From contig NC_045436.1 of the NCBI RefSeq assembly GCF_002776525.5, positions 101,963,211 through 102,027,210 on the forward strand: a stretch of DNA of 64,000 nucleotides, given 5' to 3'. Below are positions 1 through 9,600 of this stretch, one piece after another. The DNA comes from Piliocolobus tephrosceles (lineage: Eukaryota > Chordata > Mammalia > Primates > Cercopithecidae). A program made the position numbers and the translations under genes. The first letter of the stretch is position 1, and the number at the start of each line of letters is the position of its first letter. Below the pieces are notes generated by a model. That model was not told the DNA's origin. It made no database searches and saw nothing but the letters and a program-made list of their open reading frames with translations.

Positions 1-66
1 GTAGCTGGGACTACAGGCGACCGTGGGACTACAGGCAACCGCCACTATGCCTGGCTAATTTTTTTG
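1..66 (-). mobile_element. Alu fragment
   Basis: Antisense Alu piece (GTAGCTGGGACTACAGG... GCCTGGCTAATTTTTTT) with a small internal duplication of the TGGGACTACAGGC motif. It is cut by the window edge on the left. Confidence 0.85.
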
Positions 67-719
67 ATTTAATACTTTTTTAAAATGTAAGCACTTAATT
101 TTCTAAACTTTCCCCTAAGCCGCTTTTTTACCTGTAGCCTACAAATTTTGATATTTTGATATTTTATATTTTCAGTTTTGTTAAGAACTAACTTAACGAA
201 GAAATTTCTAATTTCTCTTAAGAATTCCTCTTTGCTCCATGGATTATTTAGATGTGTGCATTTAATTTGCAAGCATTTGGAGAGTTTTCTGTTGTCTCTA
301 TTACTTATTTCTAGTTTAATTCCATATGATCAGAGACTACACTTTATACAATGTAATTTCTTTTAAATTTGTTTAGGGTTGTTTATTGACTCAGGATATG
401 GCTTATATAGGTCCACGTGCACTTGAAAAGAATGTATATTCTGCTGTTGTTGGGAGGAGTGTTCTATAAGCACCTGTGAAATCCAGTTGGTTGGTGATGT
501 GTTTTGTTGTTTTATGTCATTGCTAATTCTCTGCTAACTAGTCCTGTAACTGAAGAGGAATGTTGAAATCTCTTCAGTTGTAATTGTGGATTTATCTGTT
601 TCTCCCTTTAGTTGTTTTTGATTTTGCTTTGTGTATTTTGAAGATTTGAAGTTAGGTGTATGCACATTTAGACTATAGTATGTCTTTGGGAATCGATACT
701 TTTATCATTATGCAATGTC

Positions 720-1459
720 TTTTTTTATTGCAGTGAAAAACACAACATAAAATTTATCATCTTAACCATTTTTAAGTGTACAGTACGCTAGTGTTAACTA
801 CATGTACATTGTTGTCCAACAGATCTCTAGAACTTTATCTTGCAAAACTGAAACGATACAATAACTCTTCTTACCACCCGTCTTGGCAGCTACCATTATA
901 CTTTCTATGAATTTGACTGCTTTAGATGCCTCATATAAGTGGAATCAGTGGAATTTGTCTTTTTGTTTCTGGCTTATTTCACTTTGTATAACGTCCTTAA
1001 GATTTATCCATGTTGTAGCATATGACAGGATTTTCATCTTTTTTGAATCTGAATGGTATTCCATTGTATGTATAAATCACATTTTCTTTTTCCATTTATC
1101 TGATGATGGACATTTAGGCTGCTTCTACCTCTTGGTTGTTGTAAATAACGCCACAGTGAACATGGGTGTGCAAATATGTCTTTGCTATCCTGTTTTCACT
1201 TCTTTTGGATATGTACCGAGAAGTGGAATTGCTGGATATGGTAATTCTATTTCTAACTTTTTGAGGACTATCCATACTATTTCCAAAGCAGCTATGGAAG
1301 CTATTTTACATTCCCACCAACAGTAGAAAGGGTTTCCAGTTTCTCTAAGTCCTTGCCAACACTTCTTTCTTTCCCGATCCTAACAAGTGTAAGGTGATAC
1401 CTCATGATTTTGATCTACATCTCCCTGATGATTAATGATATTGAACATCTTTTTATATA
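720..1459 (-). mobile_element. L1 (L1M-type) 3' region, antisense, segment 1
   Basis: Antisense L1 3'UTR/ORF2-end sequence: the 'taaccatttttaagtgtacag' type start, then the inverted ORF2 C-terminus (FIHVVAYDR.. frame). It resumes at 1765-1815 and 2284-2760 after insertion of a MER2 and Alus. The 147-aa ORF at 883-1326 is antisense L1, not a gene. Confidence 0.8.
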
Positions 1460-1762
1460 CAGTTGACTGTCAGTGTCTGCAGGTTACACATCCCCAGATT
1501 TAACCAAATATGGATTGAAAATATTTTTAATCCAATAAAAATAATACACATTTTAAAAATACAATATAATAACTATTTACATAGCATTTACATTGTCTTA
1601 GGTATCGTAAGTAATCTAGAGATAATTTAAAATATGTAGGAGGATGTACATAGATTATATGCAAATATCATACCAGTTTATATAAGGGACTTAAGGATAC
1701 ATGGATTTTGGTATCTGCAGGGATTCTGCAACCGGTCTTCTGAGGATACTGAATAAGGGCTG
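1460..1762 (-). mobile_element. MER2 DNA transposon (Tigger-derived)
   Basis: About 300-bp element with CAGTTGACTG... ...AAGGGCTG termini flanked by TA duplications (1458-1459, 1763-1764). The internal 'aactatttacatagcatttac' block is shared with copies at 52826 and 55042. Inserted within the L1. Confidence 0.8.
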
Positions 1763-1842
1763 TACTTCATGGCCATTTGTATATCATCTTTGGAGAAATG
1801 TCTGTTCAAGTCCTTTACCTTTTCTTTTTCTTTTCTTTTCTT

Positions 1843-2130
1843 TTCTTTTTTTTGAGGCAGAGTCTCACTCTGTCACCCAGGCTGGAGTTCAGTGGCATGA
1901 TAACAGCTCACTGCATCCTTGAATTCCTGGGCTCAAGTGATTCTCCCACCTTAGCCTCCTGAGTTGCTGGGACTATAGGCACATGCTACCACGTCCAGCT
2001 AATTTTTGTTTTATTTTGTAGAGACAAGGTCTGTGTTGCCCAGGCTGATCTCAAAGTCCTGGGCTCAAACAGTCCTCCAGTCTCAGCTTACCAGTGTTGG
2101 GATTATAGGAGTGAGCCACCACACCTGGCA
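1843..2130 (-). mobile_element. Alu (older, J-like)
   Basis: Antisense Alu starting GAGGCAGAGTCTCACTCTG after a TTTTC-rich tail-derived tract (1819-1853). Ends GCCACCACACCTGGCA. Confidence 0.9.
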
Positions 2131-2144
2131 TTTTTTAGTTTTTG

Positions 2145-2283
2145 TTTGTTTTGTTTTGTTTTGAGACAGGTGCTTGCTGTATTGCCCAGGCTGACCTTGA
2201 AGTCCTGGGCTCAAGTGATCCTCCTACCTTAGCCTCCCAAGTGGCTGGGACTACAGTCATTCACCAGCCATTGCACCCAACCT
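2145..2283 (-). mobile_element. Alu monomer-like fragment
   Basis: A single antisense arm (GAGACAGGTGCTTGCTG... GCACCCAACC) after (TTTTG)n. Adjacent to the preceding Alu. Confidence 0.75.
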
Positions 2284-2760
2284 TTTGCCCATTTTAAAAT
2301 TGGGTTTTTTTTTTTTTTTTTTAATTGAGTTGTAGGAGTTCTTTGTATATCTGGATATTAACCCCTTTCCAGGTATATATTTGCAAATACTATTTTCTTC
2401 CATTCTGTAGGTTGCCTTTTCTTCTCTATTGATTGATTGTTTTGCTGCACAGAAGTTTTAAAGTTTGATGTCCCATTTGTCTGTGTTTACTTTTGTTGCT
2501 TGTGTTTTTTACGTCATACACAAGAAATCATTGATAAATTCAATGTTGTGAAGCCTTTTCCCCATGTGTTTTCCTCCAGTAGCTTTATGGTTTCAAGTCT
2601 AGTCATTTTATGGTTTCAGGGCTACATTTAGGTCTTTAATGAATTTTGAGTTAATTTTTGTATATGGTGTAAAGTAAGGGTCCAACTGCTTTCTTTTGCA
2701 TGTGATATTTTTAAATAGTGTTTTTTATCACTAACAATTTTATGTGTTTGATATTATAGC
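2284..2760 (-). mobile_element. L1 antisense, segment 2
   Basis: Continues the L1 broken at 1459. 'gagttctttgtatatctggatatt' and 'ctgcacagaagtttt' are typical inverted L1 3'-region phrases. Confidence 0.75.
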
Positions 2761-2943
2761 TACTCTTCAGTTTTAAAAACATTCTTTAGGGTTTTGTTGT
2801 TGTTGTTACTGTTGGCATGGTGTGTCTTCTTTCTATCCTATTCCTTTAACTGTGTCTTTATACTTAAAGTAGGTTTTTTTCTTGTACGCATTTGATAGTT
2901 GGATTTTGCTTTTTCTTATCCAATCTGAAAATCTCTCTTTTTA

Positions 2944-3425
2944 AAAAAGTCTTTATTTGAGACCATTGTAGATTCACTTGCAATGCTAAGAAATAATAGA
3001 TCTTATATTTCCTTCACCCAGTTTCCCTCAGTGATAACATCTTGTATAACTTTTGTACTAGGAAGTTGACTTTGATACATTGTCGATCTTATTCAAATTT
3101 CACCTGTTTTACATGCATTCGTGTGTATGTGTATGTTATCGCGTGTAGATTCATATGATCAAGATACAGTACAGTTCCATCACAAGTATCTCTTGTGCTA
3201 CTCATTTATAGCCACATCTACTCCTCTCCTCTCATCCTTCCCTAACCTCTGACAAACAATAATCTGTTCTCCACTTCTATAACTGTCATTTTGAGAATGT
3301 TATATAGATAGAATCATACTGTATGGCTTTTTTTATTGAGCATACTTTGAGATTCATCTGGGTTGTTACATGTTTCAGTAGCTTGTCCCTATTGCTGAGT
3401 AGCATTCTTGAGTCTCTGCCTTTAA
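2944..3425 (-). mobile_element. L1M-type 3' fragment, antisense
   Basis: Inverted old-L1 phrases ('gagaccattgtagattcac', 'agaatcatactgtatggctt', 'attgctgagtagcattc'). Strongly diverged. Confidence 0.55.
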
Positions 3426-3548
3426 TTGGAAGTGGTTAGTCCATTTATATTTAATGTGATTATTGATACTGTTGCGTTTAAATCAACATCTTACTCAGGG
3501 ATCAGCAAACTATGAGCTTGGGGATTAAATCACACTCACCAAGTGTTT

Positions 3549-3747
3549 ATTCTTTATTTTATTTTATTTTATTTTATTTTATTTTATTTTATTTTATTTT
3601 ATTNNNNNNNNNNNNNNNNNNNNNNNNNNNNNNNNNNNNNNNNNNNNNNNNNNNNNNNNNNNNNNNNNNNNNNNNNNNNNNNNNNNNNNNNNNNNNNNNN
3701 NNNTCTATTCTATTCTATTCTATTCTATTCTATTCTATTCTATTCTA
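3549..3747 (-). repeat. Pentanucleotide array (TTTTA)n-gap-(TATTC)n
   Basis: About ten TTTTA units on the left and about eight TATTC units on the right of a 100-N gap. On the Alu strand this is the A-rich tail of the following Alu, expanded. True length is unknown. Confidence 0.95.
3604..3703. other. Assembly gap (100 N)
   Basis: Exactly 100 N inside the pentanucleotide array, the usual placeholder for unknown size. Confidence 0.99.
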
Positions 3748-4034
3748 TGAGACACAGTCTTATTCTGTTGCCCAGGCTGGAGTGCAGTGGTGTGATCTCA
3801 GCTCACTGCAACCTCCGCCTCCCGGGTTCAAGTGATTCTCGTGCCTCAGCCTCCCAAGCAGCTGGGGTTACAGGCGCGCACCACCATGCCTGGCTGTTTT
3901 TTGTATTTTTTAGTAGAGACGGGGTTTTGCCCTGTTGACCAGGCTGGTCTCGAACTCCTGACCTCAGGTAATCCGCCCACCTCAGTCTCCCAGACTGCTG
4001 GGATTACAGGCATGAACCATTATACCTGGCAACT
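3748..4034 (-). mobile_element. Alu (S-like)
   Basis: Antisense full-length Alu. AAGTGTTT precedes the tail array (about 3540) and recurs after the element (about 4034), a likely target-site duplication. Confidence 0.9.
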
Positions 4035-4380
4035 AAGTGTTTTTTTTTTTTTTTTTATAATTAAAGTTTTATTGGAACATGGCTATATTTATTTATTTAC
4101 TATTGTCTGTGACTGCTTTTGTGTTACAATGACAGAGTTCAGTAGTTGTGATAGAGACCCATGTGGCCCAGAAAGTCAAAAATGTCTACTCTGTGGCCCT
4201 TTACAGAAAAAGTTTTTAAGCCCTGATTATGCTATTTGTTTTCTATTTGTCCCATCTGTTCTTTGTTGATTTTGCAGCAGGAATGTGAATTTAGAAGAGA
4301 TATTACAGTGACTGGTGCCTGTTAGAATATCTATAGATGCTTTCCTCAGATAACATTTTAGACCTGACAGAAGGTGTCTG

Positions 4381-4930
4381 TATTCGTTTTTTATTGTGTG
4401 TAACAAAGTACCACAATTTAGTGGCTTAAAATAATATGCATTTATTATCTCACAGTTGCCGTGCATCAGGAGTTTGGGCACAGTGTAGTTGGGTCCTTTG
4501 CTTAGAATATCATAAGACTGCAATAAAGCTATTGGCCAGGCTGTATTATGAAGAGGCTCAATTATGGGGAAATCTGCTTCCACACTTATTCAGGTCATTG
4601 GCAGAATTCATTTCCTTGGAGCTGTATGATTGAGGGCCTGGCTTTTTACTGACTGTCAGGTAAAAGCCTCTCTCAGGTCCTAGGGATTGCCTGTAATTCC
4701 CTGCTACATGGCTGTCTCCACGGTGGTTTGCTTTTCAAGGCCTGCAGGAGAACTTCTTACTCCAGTCTGCTCACGCAGTATTCTATAATGTAACGTAATC
4801 AAGAGAGTGACATCTCATCACTTTCCCACATTCTGTCAATTAGAAGCAAGTCACAGGTTCTTCCTGCATGCAAGGGATTTATATGAAGACATGACTCATT
4901 AAGGATCACTATCATGTATGTCTGCCACAG
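4381..4930 (+). repeat. Old LTR-like interspersed repeat, copy 1
   Basis: Begins TGTATTCGTTTTTTATTGTG, followed by AGTGGCTTAAAATAATA..TTTATTATCTCACAG and ending TCTGCCACA. A related copy lies at 28283-28805. Family name not assigned with certainty. The short ORFs inside are not genes. Confidence 0.6.
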
Positions 4931-5134
4931 AAACCATAAGAAGGCATTAATAACTATAATCTATAACCTTACATTAACCATTTTGATTTCTGTCAAAAGC
5001 TGGAAATGATGAGATTAACAATAAAGAACCTAATATAGCTAAAGTTCTGGTTAGAATATTTAGAGTTTTCTGAAACTACATAATAAGCAGAGCTATCCAC
5101 TCTGATAATGCCAATATTTTAAACGAGCACTTCA

Positions 5135-5300
5135 TTATTGTATTTGATGTATTTCTCAGGATAGTGCCATGAGGGAGATAGGTATCCCTGTTTATAGATG
5201 AAGAAACTGAGGATTAGTAAAGCCTCAGTTTTACAAATTACACAGCCTCAGAAAAAACTTACACAGCCAGTGAGTGATGGAATAGGTGTCTATTTATTAG
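5135..5300 (+). mobile_element. MIR SINE
   Basis: Core 'tttatagatgaagaaactgag' and '..acacagccagtgagtgatgg' are MIR consensus phrases. Confidence 0.65.
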
Positions 5301-5519
5301 TAACTTGAAATCCTCTGTTCTTGTCAGCAAAGTAGAATTGTAGCATAGAATTATTGATGGTGTGACTGTTCATCAAATATGCTTTGATGATGAGGAAAGT
5401 TTGATTTGGTATGTAAATACTAGTAAGTTCTATGTGAAAATGCAAATAAAATGAGATCTTTATAAGAGCGCAGCATTTCCTATGTTTGGCAGTCCAATAT
5501 TTCTAATCCTGAAAATGTT

Positions 5520-5640
5520 TCCTTAAGTGGTATCTCTATTTTACAGAAGAGATCAAGGTCTAAGCAGGTTGTCATTTGCTCAAGCTCATATATTTGGTAT
5601 GTGGTAGAACCATAATCTGACTTCAGAATCTAGGATGAAC
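5520..5640 (+). mobile_element. MIR fragment
   Basis: 'attttacagaagagatcaag ... tgctcaagctcatata' resembles the MIR core. Diverged. Confidence 0.45.
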
Positions 5641-5718
5641 CTAATTCAATCAAAATATCCTTCTGTTTTGGCCTTGCATTACTAAATTGTATAGCTGGAA
5701 GGCAGCTATATTAGTGTT

Positions 5719-5856
5719 TTACTGTATATCTCTATTCCAGTAATTTCATCTCTACTTAATTGTTATCTGTTAAGTGGGGTTGTTTATCTACACTTGGATG
5801 AGAAAGTCTTTAGTGAACTTTACCTATCATCTGTAGGATCATGTTGTTCTGCTAAA
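5719..5856 (+). repeat. Direct duplication flanking KLHL8 exon 1, left copy
   Basis: TACTGTATATCTCTATTCC ... GTAGGATCATGTTGTTCTG matches 7121-7291 in the same orientation with scattered substitutions and an extra segment in the right copy. Not a repeat family I recognise. Confidence 0.8.
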
Positions 5857-5906
5857 AAAAAAAAAAAAATCCGAGTTAAGTCTCAAAACTTAACTTTTTC
5901 AGTTCG

Positions 5907-6055
5907 TGGCCGTGTGTGGTGGTTAAAGCATGTAATCCCAGCACTTTGAGAGGCCTAGGTGGGCAGATTGCATGAGCCCAGGAGTTTGAGACCAGCCTGG
6001 GCAACATGGAGAAACTCCGTCTCTGAAATAAAAATTTAAAAATAGAAAAATTTTA
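5907..6055 (+). mobile_element. Alu left-monomer (FLAM-like)
   Basis: Sense half-Alu from GGCCGTGTGTGGTGGTTAAA to an A-rich end. Only one arm present. Confidence 0.75.
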
Positions 6056-6349
6056 GTCCATAGCCTTTCTCTTTGAGGATAGCATATTACACATCTCAAA
6101 AGTCATGTGCTCAAGTCAGTTGTTCCTGTTGGATTTTAAAGTAGTTTCTTTATTGATATAAAATAATTAGCAGAAGTGAATTATGTATTATTTAGCATGA
6201 AAACAAAGTTTTTTGTTCTTTTATAAATAATGATTGATATAGTTATTTTGCATGTATAGTATTAACAAATTATAGTTAACAATTTTTTTTTCTTTTGGTT
6301 TGTCTCTATGTGTTTTATTATTGATTTTTCAGTCACAGCAAACTGTACA

Positions 6350-6382
6350 ATGGCAGTTGAGTGGGTTTTGAAAAACGTCTGA
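6350..6382 (+). CDS. Upstream ORF 1 in KLHL8 leader (10 codons)
   Basis: The ATG at 6350 lies in context ACAATGG (A at -3, G at +4), stronger than the KLHL8 start. It reads ten codons to TGA at 6380-6382. If the exon begins at 6333, the ATG is only 17 nt into this exon. It could reduce or gate KLHL8 translation; peptide function is not implied. Inference from sequence only. Confidence 0.45.
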   Translation: MAVEWVLKNV

Positions 6383-6437
6383 ATTGTAGTGTCTACATCT
6401 ACCTTCTGCCTTCTCCCTACCCTTTGAAAAAGAATAA

Positions 6438-6467
6438 ATGGCATGTTTGAGAAGAGAGCTATATTGA
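6438..6467 (+). CDS. Upstream ORF 2 in KLHL8 leader (9 codons)
   Basis: ATG at 6438 in context TAAATGG, nine codons, TGA at 6465-6467. It ends 16 nt before the KLHL8 ATG, a short distance for re-initiation. Inference only. Confidence 0.35.
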   Translation: MACLRRELY

Positions 6468-6502
6468 AAGAGGAATATTGCAAATGGCTTCAGATTCTGT
6501 GA
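6443..6502 (+). CDS. Upstream ORF 3, overlapping the KLHL8 start (19 codons)
   Basis: ATG at 6443 (G at -3, T at +4) reads nineteen codons to TGA at 6500-6502, out of frame with KLHL8 and spanning its start at 6484. Ribosomes initiating here would bypass the main ATG. Functional only if this leader is transcribed. Confidence 0.35.
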   Translation: MFEKRAILKEEYCKWLQIL

Positions 6503-6699
6503 ATACTAAACAAGCTAGGAATCACATTACAAAGGGGAAAAGGCAACAACAGCACCAGCAAATAAAGAACAGATCCTCAATTAGTGATGGTGATGGAGAA
6601 GATTCCTTTATTTTTGAAGCAAATGAAGCTTGGAAAGATTTTCATGGTTCTCTTCTTCGATTTTATGAAAATGGAGAACTCTGCGATGTCACACTCAAG
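6484..6699 (+). CDS. KLHL8: KLHL8 coding exon 1 (codons 1-72)
   Basis: Encodes the start through LCDVTLK, the first strand of the BTB fold. The donor is AAG|gtgaga at 6700, phase 0. The N-terminal 50 residues are Lys/Gln/Ser rich with an acidic stretch (DGDGED) and have no recognised domain. Confidence 0.96.
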
Positions 6700-9600
6700 G
6701 TGAGATTGCCTTTTTTCTACTTTTCTCAGACCGCTTCAGTGTAATATACGAAATGGGGTTTCTGTAACCACACAAGGCAAATTTTGTTGCTATACATAGT
6801 TGACACAGCTAGAATGCTTTTAGTCTCAATCTTTTTTTTTAGTGTAGGAGAAAGGACACAGAGGGCAAATGAAGAGAAGTTAGAATAAGATAAAATTATT
6901 GTACCAATTTAATGTTGATAAATTCATTATTTCTTAGTTAATTTAACTTCTGAGAGTTCTAAAACCCTAGAACAACAAATATTATTAGTGAAATTAATAA
7001 ATTGCTGTTGACCAGATAAGCTTTTCACTTGTGAATTTAAATAACTTGGTGTATTTGCTTACTCTGAATACAGAAGTAAGTTAGAAGTCAGCAATTTTGG
7101 ATTGTTTACTCAGCTAGTGATTTACTGTATATCTGTATTCCATTAATTCAATCTCTACTTCATTGTTTTCATCTGTTAAGTGGGATTGTTTATCTACACC
7201 TGATAGTCAAATATAGTCTACTTAACCTTAGATGAAAAAGTCCTCAGTGAACTTTGCTCATAATCTATAGGATCATGTTGTTCTCCTAAAAGCAACCAGT
7301 TTTAATAAAATTGGAAAAGTGATAAAGCAGTATGGAAAAGCCTGTGTTCTGATTGTTTCTCATTACACATTTAAAGTACTTTCTTCTTATCTCTCAGTGA
7401 AATATTAAAACTTTTTGGTGAACTCCTGGACTTAAGCAGTCCTCCTGCCACAAGCGTCTGAGCAGCTGGGACTAGATGCATGCACCACCATGCCTGACTA
7501 ATTAAAAAAAAATTTTTTTTTAGAGATGGGTCTTGCTATGTTGCCCAGGCTGGTCTCAAACTTGGTCTCAAATGATCCTACTGCCTTGGGCCTCCCAAAA
7601 AGCTGAGATTATAACTGTAAGCCACTGTGCTAATGGTAGATAATTATTTCTCATAGTTCTGAAGGTTGGGAGGTCTAAAATCAAGGTACCAGCAAGTTTG
7701 GTGTCTGGTGAGGGCTGCCCTCTCTGCTTCCAAGATAGTGCCTTATTGCTGCATCCTCCAGAGGGGATGAACACTATGTCCTCACATGGAAGGCAAAAGG
7801 ACAAAATGGGCCTAAGCTAGTTCCCTCCAGTCCTCTTTTAAGGCACTAATCTGTTCATGAGCACAGAGCCCTTATGATTTCATCATTTCCCAAAGGTTCC
7901 CCCTCTTAGTATTAGCGCAGTGGGGATTAAGTTTCAGCATATGATTTTGGAGGACATTTAGAAAATAGCACAGACATAATTTGATAGAAGAGAAAAATAA
8001 TAATGGAGAAAGTGATCCTGTATTTAACACGTAAGCATTCTGTATTAAGAAATTTTAAGATTTTGTGTTTAAGGAAAATTACCTTTTACTTCATCCATTC
8101 AGCTAGTAAATCAGTATTTTAATCTTTTTCATGTTTCTCAGAAAGGTGGTATAATCATGTGCCACGTAAGGACATTTTGGTCAACAATGGACCCCATATG
8201 CAATGGTGGTCCCATAAGATTATAATGGAGCTGAAAAATTCCTATCACTTAGTAATGTTGTAGCTATCATAGTGTCCTAGCACAGTGCATTGCTTACGTG
8301 CTTGTGGTGATGCTGGTGTAAACAAACTTACTGCATTGCCAGTTGTATAAAAGGTATAATACATGGTTATGTATAGTACCTAATACCTGTTCATACTAAT
8401 AAATGATTGTGTTACAGGTTTATGTATTTATTGTACTTTTTATTATTGTTGTAGAGTGTACTCCTGCTACTTCTAAAGAAAAGAACATTACTTAAAAAAA
8501 GAAAAAAATTGCAGAAAGTTGATTCTTAACAAAAAACAAGAAAAGTAAAAATGTTAGCTCTAAAAACAGCCTTAGGCAGGTCCTTCAGAAGGTATTCAAG
8601 AGGAAAGCATTGTTACTATAGGAGATGACAGCTTCATGTGTCATCTCCTTTCTAGTAGGACAAGATCTGGAGGCGGAAGACAGTGATATGGATGATCCTG
8701 ACTTGGTATGGATGCAGGCTAACGTCTGAGTTTGTGTCTTAGTTTTTAACAAAAAATCTTAAAATGTAAAAGAAAAAACGTTTACATAGAAAAAAGCTTT
8801 TGGAATAAGCATATAAAAACATTTTTGTAGAGCTATGCAATGTGTTTTAGGCTAAGTGTTATTACAAGAGTCAAAAAGTTTTTAAAAAATTAAAAAGTTT
8901 ATGGAAAAAGTCACAGTAAGACACGGTTAATCATGAAAGAAAGAAAAATATTTTTTAAAATGTAGTGTAGCGTAAGTGTACAGTGTTTGTAAAGTCTGCA
9001 GTAGTGTACAATAAAGTCCTAGGCGTTCCCATTCACTCACCACTCAATAATTCACCCAGAGCAACTTCAGGCCCTGCAGCTCCATTCATAGCAAATACCT
9101 TATACAGATATACTTTTAAAAAATATATTTTATACCATATTTTTACTGTGCCTTTCCTATGTTTATATGTTAGATATGCAGTTATCTAACCATTACCATT
9201 GTGCTACAGTTGCCTACAGTGTACAGTACAGTAACAGGCCATGCAGGTTTGTAGTCTGGGAGCAACAGGCTGTACCATATAGCCCAGGTATGTAATAGGC
9301 TATACCATCTAGATTTCTGTAAGTACACTCTGTGACATTTGCACAATGATAAAATCACCTGACACATTTCTCAGAACGTATCCCCATCCTTCAGTGACAC
9401 ATGACTGTATTAGAACTGCTTACCACAGCCTACGTGTGTAGTATAACCTACATACCTAGGCTATATGGTATAGCCTGTTGTCGCTGGGATATAAGCCTGC
9501 GTAGTCTATTACCATACTGAAAACTGTAGGGATTTGTAACACAATGGTATTTGTTTATCTAAACATATCTAAACAGAAAAGGTACAGTAAAAAGTGGGCA

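Larger units (their letters stand above)
3496..4225 (+). mobile_element. hAT-type nonautonomous DNA transposon, split by an Alu
   Basis: Begins CAGGGATCAGCAAACT and ends AAAGTTTTTAAGCCCTG, the inverted termini of a common mammalian hAT/Charlie-group MITE. The internal part after 4050 matches that family (AAAGTTTTATTGGAACA, CTGGCCCTTTACAGAAAAAG pattern). An Alu with its tail array (about 3549-4034) is inserted in it. I am not certain of the repeat's catalogue name. Confidence 0.65.
6333..6483 (+). other. KLHL8: KLHL8 5'UTR part of first coding exon
   Basis: A pyrimidine-rich tract ending TTGATTTTTCAG at 6321-6332 is a good splice acceptor, so an exon probably starts at 6333 and runs through the ATG at 6484. 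It would contribute 151 nt of leader containing three upstream ATGs (6350, 6438, 6443). The upstream first exon and promoter are not visible; no CpG-rich segment lies in 1-6332. A transcript alignment would confirm the acceptor. Confidence 0.65.

Noticed and set aside
883..1326. 147-aa plus-strand ORF
   Set aside because: It is the reverse strand of an L1 3' region, with no independent coding signal.
3549..3747. CRISPR-like regular repeats
   Set aside because: A simple pentanucleotide microsatellite in an Alu tail, with no spacers; the genome is a primate's.
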